Below are positions 38,835 through 54,238 of a stretch of DNA of 64,000 bases, one piece after another. The stretch is from Paramecium octaurelia (Eukaryota; Ciliophora; Oligohymenophorea; Peniculida; Parameciidae). How positions within the stretch are numbered: the first letter of the stretch is position 1; every line of letters starts with the position of its first letter. The stretch lies in NCBI GenBank assembly GCA_905182995.1, contig CAJJDP010000025.1, positions 203,680-267,679 of the forward strand, given 5' to 3'. A model generated the notes under the pieces. That model saw only the letters and a list, made by a program, of their open reading frames with translations. It had not been told where the DNA came from and ran no database searches. The position numbers and the translations under genes are program-made.

Positions 38835-39009
38835 AATACTTTTTTATTAAATATAATTTAAAATTAATATTTAATTGTAATAAAAATCAGTGATTTAGTT
38901 GATGATAATTGCAAAATCGGTATTATTTTATTGAATCATATATATTATAACTGAATTATAAAAGAAATACTTCAAAAAATGATTATTTTTCTAATTTATA
39001 TTAAAAATA

Positions 39010-40049
<1,040 letters not shown>

Positions 40050-40063
40050 TATAATAAATGTTA

Positions 40064-41570
<1,507 letters not shown>

Positions 41571-42103
41571 AATTTTAATTTTGTATTAAATTTATATAAA
41601 TACTTCTCAAACTACTAGTTTTTATTCTAGCTCATCTAAATTTCATTTACCTATATATTGTAACAAGTGTTTTAAGGGAGCTCTGTATATTTAAGGAAAT
41701 TTTCAGTAGATTAATTGGGCGTTTGAATTATTATCCTAAAGATTTCAAAAAAGTCTCTCATTTTACAGACAAGGGTTCATGTGTTGATGCAACTAAAATA
41801 ATAACCAGAAAAGGTAGGAAAGTTAAAATAAATTATAACATTTAGATAATAAATAGTAGGATTGCAAATGCTTTGACAACTAATCTTAAAATTGCATCAT
41901 TAAAATTTTTGTTCAACATTTTTTAAGAGTATTCTAATGCTTAATTTAATTTTTATAATAGTAATATTAAGATTATGGAAGTCATGATGTTTTAGTTTAT
42001 GCATAATTTTGCTATTTAATTTTCAATTTAATGTCCATTTTTGTAATTTATTAACAATCCCTTTGTTAGAGAGTGATTAGCTTTAATTCATAAATTTTAT
42101 TAA
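41571..42103. other. Intergenic, nothing recognised
   Basis: About 530 bases between the divergent reductase and membrane-protein start codons. I see only short open frames, none with a domain, and no tRNA-like cloverleaf. Confidence 0.5.
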
Positions 42104-43899
42104 ATGTATTCTCTAATTTTTTTAGTCTACAATTTTCTCCATGTGGCATCCCATCGATAGACATCTCCTACTAGTAGAATCATTAAGGAAGTGATTAATG
42201 AAGAACAATATTCTACTAATGTCAATTCTTCTTTCTTACTTCAATTTGCAAAGTATGTATTAAAATCATTAGTTACTTTGACATTATTGAAATATCATTA
42301 TCGTCCTTAAATTAAGAAAAAATTATTTAAGTAACTAAAGATGATCTGTAAAATTCTCATTTAAGTCATGGATGTCGACCTTATGATAGAGAAATATAGT
42401 ATAAAAAATTATTTCATTTCATTCCATTATTTGATAATGAAACAATCGAAACTATCCAAGGTAACTTGAGTTCACTCTACTCATCTACTTAGAATATATT
42501 TATCGTAAGAAGCGATCTCAAGTTGTTCATAATGAAAATTTTATATGACTAAGAGCTATAAGAGATTATCAATTTGTAAAATGTAACTCACATAAACTTA
42601 AATTCAGTTCTAACTAAATAGCCTGGAACTTAATAAATATAAGATCCTGTACTCAAATGTTATGAAAATGACATTAAGATTGTATATTGTTATGTGTTGA
42701 CATAACTTGGTACAATACATTTTTAATATAACTAAGATGAGTAAATTATGTTAACATATGAAGAAATAAAATTTTGATTGTTAAAAAAGTGACAGTAGAA
42801 TTAAGTTCTAAAGTGTTGGATGTCTATTTGGAGAATCAAAATAGATTGCTATTAGTTTTGAGCTAAAGAGAGGTTTTAGTGTTTTAATCACTTCTTGATG
42901 GAAATTTAACTTTAATTTAAAAATTGTAACCGATTCAAGAAGTCAATCTGCTGCAAGTTAAGACAAATGAAAATGGAACGCATATCTTTATTCTAGACCA
43001 ACAATATGGCATTTTTATATATTAAATTGATAAATCTGATGGTGAAATAACTCTGAGTGAACAGAATATATAGATTAAAGGGGGTAGAGCATTTGATATT
43101 TCTGGGAATAGAATGTTTATTCTATTGGAAACAGAGGATGAACTTCCATATGTGTTAGAGTTATTTTATGATTTAGAAAAGAGAGAACATTATTTGAATA
43201 AGATTACATCGTATGAGTAAGAAGTATACGATTTGTATGTGGGTGAGAAATTAACCATTTTAATAGGGAATGATTTGCACTCAATTATTGAAAACTCAAT
43301 TTATCATAGGTTTTATGAAAATGAAAATGAAAAAGAGTACTATTTCAATTAAGTTGACTTAATTTAGGTGGATAGTTTGAAATTGCCTTGGGGTAAATAA
43401 ATACAATTGGGTTATCCCTTTGAAAGTGGACTCTTTTCGTCTATGATGCTATAGTATGAGGAATCGTATATGGTATCAATTTCAGGGAAGGAGGTTAACG
43501 TATTTGTATTGAAATCGGTATCTCCTTGGATTTTATGCTTGGCTGAGAATACTAGAAAAGAAGTATGAAATGTTTAGAATGTAGTTTTATTAATTGAGAA
43601 TGAAGGCTTAGAAATGCCCATCTATGAACTTTGAGAATGAGAACCCTTTCATTATATGTGAATCCAATAGAAATTTTAGTTTCTAGGGGTTGGAAATATA
43701 TTTATATGAAGAAAATTCGAAATTATTCTTGGCCATTATAGTAATTGTAATATTAACAATAATCGGCTTATCGATTATATTGTTGTTTTATAAAAATAGA
43801 TATTAATAACTCAATACTTTGGAGGAGTAAGGAAGCATTGAGATAGATAAGGGAAAGGAAAGTGGATTAAATACAGAGAACCTGCCAACAATAGTATGA
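42104..43899 (+). CDS. Type I membrane protein of unknown function
   Basis: 576 residues from four exons (introns 42253-42272, 42741-42763, 43563-43584). It starts with a signal peptide (MYSLIFLVYNFLHVAS) and ends with one transmembrane helix (LFLAIIVIVILTIIGLSIILLF) and a short charged cytoplasmic tail (about 40 residues, rich in Glu, Lys and Gly). The lumenal/extracellular part is about 500 residues of beta-strand-rich sequence without cysteine repeats; recurring hydrophobic strands could be a degenerate beta-propeller, which is a guess. No known domain recognised. It lies 44 bp upstream of the aquaporin gene on the same strand. Confidence 0.8.
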
Positions 43900-43943
43900 A
43901 TTGATAGTATTTAAAATGAGTTTTATATATATAAATCAAATTA

Positions 43944-44849
43944 ATGTCAGAAGAGAGGCTCTTGCAGGAAGAAACGCCTTACTCATATGGGCAATAGTAT
44001 TCGTAATAGAAGTAGAATTAAGGCAATGTTGAGGAGCATTAATTTGAAGTTTAGGAAAACGAGAAGGATGAACTGTTAAAGAAGATAGAAGCGTTAGAAA
44101 CTAAATTGAAAAATACCATAGACGACAAGCCTTATAGTGAATTGATGAGAATATTAATATGGGAAGCATTAGGAACTGCCTTTTTTGCTTATGGGATAGT
44201 GTGTTCAAGAGGAAATGATGTCATGTTGAGTGTATATCTGTTTGGAGCAATATTTTTGATCGGCAAGATTACAGGAGGCCATGTGAATCCTGCAGTTTCG
44301 ATGTCATTTTATAGTTCCAATGAGATAAGTGCATTTACAATGAGAGTCTATTGGGCAGCTCAAGTGGGTGGTGCAATAGCAGGAGCTTTGGCTGCTTTTG
44401 TGATTGTAGGAAGAGTCACATCTCCGTACATTGAGACACAGCCAATACAATGGATGGTGGCTGATTTTTGCGGAGAAGTACTTTATATCATGTGATCCAT
44501 TAAGGTTTTGGGTACATTTGTATTTTGTTTGTTTATTCATATTCAAGTGCATCCACAAACGTAATTAACTGAAAACAACTTGATAGGGATTGGCATTATA
44601 GCAACTGCACTTTATTTCGGAAGAATATTAACATTTCATACTGGAGGTATCTTTAATTTTTCTATGTACATAGGTTGTTTGAATCCAGCAATGGGAGTTG
44701 GTTTAGGTATCTTCGAGTCATTATAGGATGGTAATTGGGATCGACTGATTAATATATGGATCTATATCTTTGGTCCTCTTTCTGGAGCGTCTTTGGCTTC
44801 AGAGTTTTACAAAAGCGTTTATGTAGGTTTATTGCCTAAGAAATAATGA
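43944..44849 (+). CDS. Aquaporin/MIP-family channel
   Basis: 283 residues from three exons with two 27-nt introns (44478-44504, 44647-44673). After a 70-residue Gln/Glu-rich cytoplasmic N-terminus come the six-helix MIP core features: EALGTAFFAYGIV, GGHVNPAVS (first NPA), WAAQVGGAIAGALAA, then GCLNPAMGVG (second NPA) and a final helix before the KK C-terminus. These form a water or small-solute channel in the plasma or contractile-vacuole membrane. The second intron lies just before the second NPA box and has no in-frame stop, so if retained it would add nine residues in the pore. The first intron contains a TGA. Confidence 0.92.
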
Positions 44850-44869
44850 ATATTAAATTTTTTATATAA

Positions 44870-47800
44870 ATGAAGATAATCTTAGGCCTTTTAGCCATCC
44901 TCTATGGATTAGGTTAATGTAATATTATTGAAACTACAAGACCTTGTACTTGCCCATAACTATCACAAAATGATTGCGTAAAAAATACTTCTTGTGCTTG
45001 GAATAAAACATGCGATGTCAAAACTATAACTTAATCCAAATCAAATACTTATTGTAGCTACTTAAATGAAGCGGAATGTCAATCAGACGATGTTTGTTAG
45101 TGGGTCAACAGTCAATGCACCTTTTTTACAGGGTGCACTGCTTATAAATTAACAACTGATAGAGAATGCAGAAGCATAAATAAGAAATGCTATAAATCTG
45201 ATCTTAAAAAGTGTATTGGATTAAGTGAATGCATCGATTATACAGATTAAATTGTGTGTTTTATGGATGTAAATTATAGATATTGTTATTGGGATTCAAA
45301 ACTCAATAAATGTTCCAAGGCTATGGATTGCCCATCTTAACCATCTGCTTTGGATACTGATGCATAATGCAGATCCTAAATTCCTACTTGCACAACCAAA
45401 CCAGGTGGTGGGTGTATTGATGCATAATAAAGTTGTTCCGACATCACTCTTGAAATCTAATGTTTTTATAATAAAGACCAATCTGCATAATGTTTTTGGG
45501 ATAGTTCTCTTAATCCTCCTTAATGTAAAGTAAGGACCTGTGAAAATGCTCCCATAACATTGAAAACAGACGATTAATGTAAGTAATTTTTAGAATAATG
45601 TACTACTCAAAAGGATGGTGGTTGTGTATTAAGATCATCTTGTGATGCAGCAAACACATAAAACGCATGCACTAAAGATTATTACGGAAACGACTGTTTT
45701 TGGGTGGACGGTTATTGTAAATCAAAACTATGTAGCAATGCCACCAAAGATATTGTTACCAATGTCGGTTGTTAAGCAATTAATGCAAATTGTATAACCA
45801 AATCAGGTGGAGGTTGTATGACTAATGGAGAATGCTCCATTGCCAATGTGGATTATGCATGCAAAAAGAACTTAAGGGGAGAACAATGCTTTTGGGATTC
45901 AATCACTCAATCATGCAAGGATAGAACTTGTAGCAATGCTCCTTAAAGTCTATCAACATTCGAGTAATGTAGTAAGTTTTTATCGAGTTGCACTGTTAAC
46001 TCACTTAAATAGGGATGTGAAAATAGAACTTGTGAAAATGCACCTGTATTTGTCACTACTCTCATTGGATGTCAAGAATACCATAATGTATCTTGTATTC
46101 CTAAAAAGGATGGTGGATGTGTTACTATCAATACATGTGAAGAAGTTGAGTTAGAAATTGGTTGTATTGTTGATAATTTGTAACGTCCTTGTTTTTGGAA
46201 TGATGGTAAATGCCTACTAAAAATATGTACCAATGTTCCCAAAACTTACTATGATCAAGAAACATAAGGTTAAAAACCTGTCACTCTTGACCATGTCAAA
46301 TGTAATGAATTTATGTAAACTTGCACAATCAATTAATCAGCTACTAATTGTATTAATTACACATGTGACAATGTTTAGGATTATAACCTATGTATCTAAA
46401 ACCAATAGTGTTATTCTCGTTCAACGTGCTTCATCAAAACATGTTTCACTGCTCCTTTATCTTATACTACTCATTCATAATGTTTTCAATATAAGAATAC
46501 ATGCACTATTGCTCCATCAGGATAAGGATGTTCGCTTATGTTACAAGCTTGCAACCTATATAAAATTAAAGCATAATGTGTTTAATCCGTTACTAGTGCT
46601 TGTGAATGGCAAGGGAATACTTGTGTTGTGCGATAATGTAATTTAGCTGCTACTTCATATAATACAACTTAAAAGTGTCAGTCATATCTATCAGGATGTG
46701 TAGTCAATAATTAAGAGAAGGGATGCACTCCTGAATTTACAAGATGCGAGGATAGTTAGATCCAATAGAACTGTACTTTGGATGTATGTGAATGGAAAAA
46801 CAATAAATGCGTTACTAAATCCTGCAGTAATCAAAAAACTAATTGCACAACATATAAAACTCCAAAGAAGTGTATCAATAATGATGCCAAAACTTCTTGT
46901 ATGGATGTTCCTACTACCTGTACATTATTGCCAAAAGAATATTGTAAAGAAAATCTCTCTTATGACTTGATTAGTAAATATTGCTATTTGGATGGTAGTA
47001 ATACTTGTACAGAACTTACACTATAAAATGAGTGTAGTAGTTATACATATTAGACTTCATGCATTAAAAGGATCAATAATAAAGGTGATTGTGTTTGGGT
47101 GAGTGGAGTTTGTTATAATGATGATTGCGCTGCATTGCCAAATACATATACTACATCTTCATAGTGTAAACTAGCAATCTCAAGGTGTATCTTAAACAAT
47201 ACAGGCTAAGGATGTATGAATAAGGATGAATGCTCATCTTATAATGATAAAAATTGTGATTAATTAGATAGAAATGGCTAAGACTGTGTTTATAAGAATA
47301 GTCAATGTCAAAGGAAGTCTTGTGCAACGAGTTCTGATACTAGTCATACTGATTGCTATTAATACATGTCAACAGGATTAAAATGCACTGTGAATAATAA
47401 CAGTAATGGTTGTATTGAATTGACATCATGTAATAATTATAAAAAAGAATCATAATGCGTTATAAGTAATACACAAAAGGTTTGTTATTGGTCTAATGAT
47501 AATTGTTATGAGAAGATCTGTTCTTTGAATACTACTTCAACAACCCATGACTAATGTTAATTATTCATGAGCAGTTGCACTCTAAATACAAATACAAATC
47601 TTGGATGTATGGATTTCCCTGAATGTTAATTGATTTCAGATCCATCAATATGTAATTCCAATTCTAAATGTGTCTATTTATCTAGCAATTGCATAGTAAA
47701 GACTTGTGAAAATGCTGCATTAATCGAATATAATGATAAAAATTGTAGCGATTTACCCTTTGAGGGCTGTTCATATGATAGCAACTTGTGTAGTACAAAG

Positions 47801-49567
47801 ACATGCTCTCAATATTAATTCAGTACTGATGAAGAATGCATTTAATAGAATTAATATTGCACTACAAATGGAAAGACCTGCACAGAAAGATTAGACTGCA
47901 GTAAGGCTGTTGCAGAATAGGGATGTAAAAAAGACATGTTTGGTAATCTTTGTCAGTGGAATGAAATATCAAAGACATGTTCATTGAGAAATTGCTCTAC
48001 TGCACCCACTACATTAACAACTGAAGCTTAATGTCTATAATATTATGATGGGTGCACAACCAAATTAGGTGGAGGATGTACAGTTAAATCGACTTGTTCA
48101 GCTGCAAATGTCTAAGCAGCATGTAACACTTCAAAATATGGAGATATATGTAGTTGGGATGATACCATCTAATAATGCAGGAATTAATCATGTATTGATT
48201 TCAATGGGTTTGAATACAAATCTTGCAATAAACAAATGAGTAATTGCACTACCAATGGTTTTGGTAAATGCACAGAAATAGTTAATTGTAGTTCATATCT
48301 TAATGCATAATCCTGCATAATTGGAGCTGATGGCCCCTGTCTATGGGTTACTGGAAAATGTTATTTATACAGAGATTGCACTAGCATCAAATTTACAACA
48401 CACGAACAATGTCAGTAGGTTAGCGATAAATGTACAACTGATGGGAACAGATGTGTCTCTATTACTGAATGCAGTCAAACTAATATTTATGGAGGGTGTT
48501 ACTTGGGAATTGATGGCAAATGTATCATGACATTAAATGATAAAAATGTTAAAGTTTGCACTAATTTCACTAAATGTGCTGATGCCAAATTCAAAACTCA
48601 TGCAGATTGCTATTCAGCTAATCCTGGATGCACAACCGATGGAACCTAATGCATTGAATTACTAGTTTGTAAAGATTACAAGATATAAGAATAATGTTAT
48701 TTAGATACCAAAGGACCTGTCTATGCTAATAATAAAATTTAGTCTACAGGAGTTTGTAAATGGGATGGATCCTGTAGACCATAAATTTGTGAGGATCTAG
48801 TTGGAACCACACATGCTATTTGCAATAATCAAATGATGACTTGTACTACAAATGGCACTATTTGTTATACTATGGATAAATGTTCGACTTATTCTTTAAA
48901 GGATTTATGTACTAATGGTATTGGTACTGATGGAAAATGCATATATTCAACTGAAAATACAAAATGCTAACTTATGACATGCAGTGATATCACCAACAAC
49001 ATTTGTAATACTTTAGATAATTGTATTACAGATGGTACAAAATGCATTGCTAAAACAACTTGTGCTTCTTATACTAGTTAAGTGCCTTGTGAAATTTCGG
49101 GAACTGATGGAACATGCCTTTGGAATGCAACTACCTCGAAATGTTCGTTATTTTAAGCTTGTTCAAATGCTCTAGATTAAAATTAGTGCAATAAAATGAA
49201 CACAGTCTGTTATTGGAATGTCGATTCCACAAAATGTGTTGACTTAACTTGCGACTTGTAATTTAAATCTACGAATAATTGCATTAACATTTCTACCTGG
49301 AAGCCTTCTTAAATCAGAGTCTGTAGTCTTGTAAATGAGGTATGCTCAGAAATAGATCCCTAAGCTTATGGACCAAGTGAATGCTACTAGCTAACATTGT
49401 TTACTTACACATACAACACTTCCACGTAAAAATGCATGTAATGTTCTACTACAAGCAATAATTAAACAAATAACACTGTTAATGATACTGTTAACAACAA
49501 TACAGCAGATAGCTTTTAATAGTTAATTGTCCTGGGACTTTAAATATTATCGTTATTCTTAATATGA
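44870..49567 (+). CDS. Large cysteine-periodic surface antigen, GPI-anchor type
   Basis: A single exon of 1565 residues, no TGA. It starts with a signal peptide (MKIILGLLAILYGLGQC) and ends with a hydrophobic tail (LIVLGLQILSLFLI) after a small-residue/Asn-Thr region (TNNTVNDTVNNN), typical of GPI anchoring. Between them cysteines recur with fixed spacing in units of about 65-80 residues: C-x-W, C-x5-7-C, (T/S)CTT(K/Q)..GGGC, CxxA..-type motifs repeated about 20 times. This is the architecture of Paramecium surface (immobilisation) antigens. Tyr/Thr/Ser-rich units have potential N-glycosylation sites. It begins 20 bp after the aquaporin stop. The related known antigens are switched at transcript level; whether this one is regulated cannot be seen. 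Confidence 0.9.
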
Positions 49568-49605
49568 TAATTTTTAGCTTTATACATAATATAAATAATA
49601 GAATA

Positions 49606-50942
49606 TCATTAGATTATTCCTAATTTATCCCACAAATTCTCATCACATTTGTATCCATTTACAGGGTATGTCTACGTTTATTGCTCAGTTTCATAAATTT
49701 GGTCTATCGTTAATTTAAATGCATCGTCTAAGTTATATGAATTATTTACTGAGCATTCTTGGTATCAGTTATTTGAGGAGTGGACTACTCTCTTCAATAC
49801 ATGGATTTGTATTAACTTCAATTAGCCAGACATGTCCATTTTTATCTATCATAAAATCATAGCCTAAAATTTCAAACTAAAAATTCTTTCTGCATTCATT
49901 CAATCTATGATAACCAGAATCTATAGTTAGTTTAACTATTCTTTTCATTTCTTAGATTATTGAATTCAATTAAGGTTTTTAAAATTTCAAATAGCGTTAC
50001 ATGTCGCCAAAACTGATTTAATTACCAATTTCAAATTTGCCATAATAAGGATGATGCTTTTAAATTGCATTGTTAGTCAGATGTATGTAGAGATTACGAA
50101 TATTATTAATGTCAAATCTTTCAGTTGCCAATCTAAAATAACCTTCACGAAAGAAATAATAATTTAATTTGTGATCTATCAGCACCCATACTCTGATGTC
50201 AAATTTACGCTAATTATATAATAATGGGGTTTCGAGATATTTTTAAAGCACAATTTATTTATCTTGATCATCTATTGATAATTTGATCTTCCTTTTATTA
50301 TCCATTGTTAATGTTATCGATTTTTATTATTTAACTGAAGTCTACGCTTTTTTATTAAGATTCTCCATCAACTCAACAAATTAATCTAAATCATTAAATA
50401 ATTTAATTCCGTTCCCTCTATTTAAATCTGGTGGTTTCATTAGCCATATATTTAAAGATTATTTGCTGCACTAAGTAAAATATTCCAAAAATTTCATCAA
50501 ATCAGTTTAAACATGCGCTGAGTCCAAATTTATAATAAAAGTCTTTGGAACTAGATCATCCATATTCATCTTAGTTTTCTATACTGAATCATATGCTAAC
50601 TTACATTACAATAATTTTCGAGAGAGTGAAATAAATTATTCTTGTTGGTTATCACATAATGATGTTCTAAATGATTAATGGTCACTTTTTTGCTCTTGAG
50701 CTGTCCCAATTAAAAATAATTAAAATATTTATTGCTTTGTTTCCAGATTAAATGAGCACTAATATATGTATCTCTTACTTGAAAGGAGTTCTCTATTCTT
50801 AAAAATTCGGTCTTTTTGATAGAATCTACCTAACTAATTCTCCATTATTCCCCTCTCCCACATAAAAAAATGTCTATCTTTTAAGTGTAGTAAAGGTTGA
50901 CCTTAAATCCTAGGTGCTCGAGAATTATTATTGACTTTTCAT
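49606..50942 (-). CDS. Tubulin tyrosine ligase-like (TTLL) enzyme
   Basis: 421 residues from four exons (introns 50812-50834, 50579-50604, 49738-49759). TTLL signatures in order: WKQSNKYFNYF, VTINHLEHHYVITNK, WLMKPPDLNRGNGIKLF, FDIRVWVLIDHKLNYYFFREGY, YIHLTNNAIQKHH, and the ATP-grasp end FEILGYDFMIDKNGHVWLIEVNTNPC. Family enzymes glutamylate or glycylate tubulin in axonemes and cortical microtubules. The start of the protein (YVGEGNNGE) matches the N-terminal GxGNN of this family. Which side chain it adds cannot be told. The first intron begins GTTAG, an unusual donor, but it alone joins the open frames. Confidence 0.9.
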
Positions 50943-51004
50943 ATAATTAATATTATTTTATAGCAATTTTGACATTAAGAGAAACAAAATTAAATATCTC
51001 ATTT

Positions 51005-51989
51005 TCATTCATTAGATTCATTAGCTATGTGATTCCTATAAAACGTGCTTCTCATTTTCATATCCTTTATGCTACTATTCCCTAACTTGATATTATTATA
51101 ATGATCAACATAATATTAGTTTCGATTAAAAATACTGTTATTACTCTCCTTGTCATTCATCGGAGTTATCTCACTTGATTTTGAATAATCTAACATTTGT
51201 GATTGATTTAATAATTGAGGTTAATCCTCCTATCTTCTTTTTATCGTATGGTTTACTCCCTCTAGAGTTGTATAATACATCTCTAATTTATCTTTTACGT
51301 TATATAGTTTCCGTCTATCTCTCTCCATTTGCTTTTCCTCCTAATCCAATTCCTTTCTGCTTTTTAATTTGGATTTCTGAGGCGATCTAACAATTACTCC
51401 AAAATGGTTTTTCAAAAATGTTATAGTCTCATCTGGACTTCTCATTCTCAAACCCCCCTTTATAAATACCTCTGAATCGCTATGAATTTATGATGTATCT
51501 AGTAATTTCTATTCATTTATCAATTTATTTTATTCTTCAAATAATGAATCTTTTTTTTGGAGTAACTGTTAAGTTTTTAAATTATGAGTTTTATTTAACT
51601 ATTTTTCTAAAAATTCTTTTAACCCTTATTTTTTTAATTCAAATATTTTTTCTTATTTATAAAGAGGCATTGAACTCAATACTTTTGTTAATACCAAATT
51701 ATCTTTATTACATGAATTACTTAATACTTCTGTTCTATATTTTGAATACTAAAACTATCTTCTTTAAATGTTATCAATTATTGGAAATACTCTATCACTC
51801 TCCTACTCTTTGATTCGATTCTATTCAATCTTATTTTTTTATAAACTCAAAATAACTTACCTACCCAAATAATTCATCCACCCTCAATAAAATATCCTTG
51901 TTTTACACCTTAACTTTTTCCTTTTTGCCACGAGTTTCAAGGGTATTCTGAAAAAAATTAATCTTTCTTTCCCTTACATCTGAATTCAT
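51005..51989 (-). CDS. Hypothetical charged coiled-coil protein (317 aa)
   Basis: Two exons around a 31-nt intron (51830-51860), 317 residues. It is rich in Lys, Glu, Asn and Gln with helical, coiled-coil segments (for example KELDQEEKQMERDRRKLYNV) and a more aromatic C-terminus (KMRSTFYRNHIANESNE). There is no signal peptide, membrane span or recognised domain. It lies 54 bp after the sorting-nexin stop and 62 bp before the TTLL start, all on the minus strand. Open-frame quality and the required intron support a real gene; the function is unknown. Confidence 0.7.
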
Positions 51990-52043
51990 ATTAAAATAAT
52001 ATTATATTTATATTCGCTCACATTCAATTGTTACAATAAATAA

Positions 52044-53813
52044 TCAAGTACTTTTTTTAATTAGTTATTTTGGATATTGCAAATTAGTCAAGTTTACAAT
52101 ACTTTAATCCCATATCAGTTTTTACTAAATATATATACAATTAGTTTACTTCTGCTATTTATTCCTTTTGAAGACTACAAAATTTTGTAAAATGCTATGA
52201 GAATTCTGATACTGTATTCTCAAATAGCTTTGTAACCTCCAAGAATGATTAATTATTAAAGTAAGCAAAAATGTTTTTTAAATCTTCTTAAATTATAGTC
52301 TCTTATGGTAACATAATTTAAAAACTAAACTCTTTATTTTAAGTCAAGTTGCTATCTTAAAAAGCTTTAAGTTCAACAGCCGGAATTTCCCATCTGCTAT
52401 AATCCTAAGATGCAAATAGTTTATTCTTTTTATATTCTAATCGAGACTTGAATTTTTCATACTCCTATTGAGCTAGTTCTTTTTATTTCATAAACTAAAA
52501 TATGAGGATTGATTACTTCTTTTAATACTAACACTGAATGATGATGGAATTTAAAAAAGTGACACAATTCCTCCTAGACTATCTAGATTTGAGATGTTAA
52601 ATTATTTCCCCACTAAACAAGCATGTTGTTCATTGATATATACAATATATCTAATTGTGATATCTTACCTTATGAAATGGATTAATTAAATTTATTTGAT
52701 AATTAATAGAGTTCTGCGCAGGTTGATCCCATGTTAAAAATAGTGTTTGATAGTTAATCAAAATCAAGTAATAATTATTTAGATTCCTTTCTTAATTTTT
52801 TATAACAGATATCAACTGAATTAGCCAATTAAGTAGCTTCTAAATTGTAAGTATTTAAGTTTTCGTTAATTTCTAATTAAATTTTACCATCAATCGAAAT
52901 AATCTATTCTAGCTTAGTGACTTTTTGAACTTGAGTACTCAATTTTTAAATTTACTTCAATTCTTTTTCTTCTTTGGATGATAGAAAAGCATAAAACCAT
53001 TTGTCATGCCTTAGTAATTCACAATTAAATACTGATTTTAGGAATTTCTAATTGATTTTTTATAATTACTTCTAAAAATTTCATCCGTTTCTGAAGATAT
53101 AATTCCTTCTCATTCTTCAGAACAGTCTTTTTTGGTAGTGGAGGAATCTAATCTAATATTAAAGTGTACATTAATGCCAGGATAGATTTTGCATAATAAT
53201 TCCCTTAGCCATAGGAAATCACTATATCTTCTTTATACAATCCAACCAATCGGATCTGTTTACACAGTATAAGAATAATATGATGATGTGAAAATACCTC
53301 CGGGTATTCTTTGATATTTCGCTATATAGACATTTATTCCACTTTATAAAAATAGATCTTTTTTGTCTTGAGTTTTGCATAAATGCAGTTTAGAAAAGCT
53401 TGATTTGATATCATTATTCTCTTTGATCAATTCACTCTAAAGCGAAGATTATGATTATTCTTTCTTTATACTCTAGGGTGTTGAATTTAAATTTAATTCA
53501 TCCTATTCTGTATTTTACAGCTTTTTCTCATCAACATCTGATGATTTACCAAAACCTATATTTTGCATCTATTGATCATATTATGGTTAATTTATCTATT
53601 AAAATTAAACAATTGCTAAAGTTAGTTCTTGATATGTCCACATGTCAATGTCTTATCCACCTAATCGTAAATTTATGTTTGGAGTGTACCGTTCTCTTTC
53701 TATTATTCCATGAAACTTATAAATGCTTCACTATCATATCCTTTATCAAGTATTTCCGCTTTTAATAGCTTTTCCTTTTATTGTACTTCATCACAATTGT
53801 TTTATTAATCCAT
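52044..53813 (-). CDS. PX-BAR sorting nexin
   Basis: 549 residues from six exons (introns 53661-53689, 53148-53169, 53048-53069, 52495-52516, 52125-52149). An N-terminal conserved segment (YDSEAFISFMEQQKENGG..IDMWTYQELTLAIVQF) precedes a PX domain: VYIAKYQRIPGGIF..YYSYTVQTDP.GWIVQRRYSDFLWLRELL, IPPLPKKT, and KRMKFLEKFLKSV. The PX domain binds PI3P on endosomes. The C-terminal half is a BAR-like coiled coil with the typical SNX helices (QLDILYISMNNMLVQWGNNLT, KELAQQEYEKFKSRLEYKKNKLF). This is a SNX4/SNX7-like or Vps5-like architecture; the subtype is not certain. If intron 52125-52149 were retained the frame would run on to 52024. The start is 15 bp from the divergent neighbour's start. Confidence 0.88.
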
Positions 53814-53828
53814 TAATAATATTTAATA

Positions 53829-54215
53829 ATGGAATATTATACAGATATTCAAAATGAGCTAAAACAAAAATATAATCAACACTATAATCTATATTAGGTA
53901 TATCAACTTGTTAATCATTAGAAATAATAATTGGAACGCAAAATCCTGTGCTATAAAAATAATAGTGAAGACCCTCTTTAATATCAACAATGCATTGAAG
54001 ATTTGAATACAAGAATGAATATGAATTCAGCTACACTTAGAAATAGATTCAATCAAATTGAAATAGATGATAAAGATTGTTAAGGTAAATGCTATGAGGA
54101 TTCTAAATGCATCTAAAGATGTGAAGAATAATCAAGGAAAAAAGCAATTTAATTATAAGAACAATTTTATAAATTAATGTTATAAGAAAATCCGGAATAC
54201 AAAAAATTGTAATGA
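53829..54215 (+). CDS. Small CX3C-motif protein (128 aa), first copy
   Basis: One exon, ATG to TGA, 128 residues. It is helical and hydrophilic, rich in Gln, Asn and Glu. Near residue 85 it has four cysteines in two CX3C pairs, CQGKC and CIQRC, five residues apart, followed by a basic helix (SRKKAIQLQEQFYKLML). Paired CX3C motifs recall small TIM and other mitochondrial intermembrane-space proteins, but the linker of five is too short for the usual 11-16, so this is only a suggestion. No signal peptide. Identical copy at 55196-55582 arises from the assembly duplication. Confidence 0.7.
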
Positions 54216-54238
54216 AATGTATTATATAATCTATAAAC

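Noticed and set aside
41571..42103. Possible short minus-strand gene (about 45 codons) upstream of the reductase
   Set aside because: Too short to separate from chance, no domain or targeting pattern, and no clear splice to the reductase.
45936..47026. Several short plus-strand frames inside the antigen region
   Set aside because: They are off-frame shadows of the cysteine-rich antigen, whose own frame is interrupted only by TAA/TAG glutamine codons.
51490..51813. Plus-strand hydrophobic frame over the 317-aa gene
   Set aside because: Antisense shadow of a charged coiled-coil protein; hydrophobic only because the opposite strand is rich in Lys/Glu/Asn codons.
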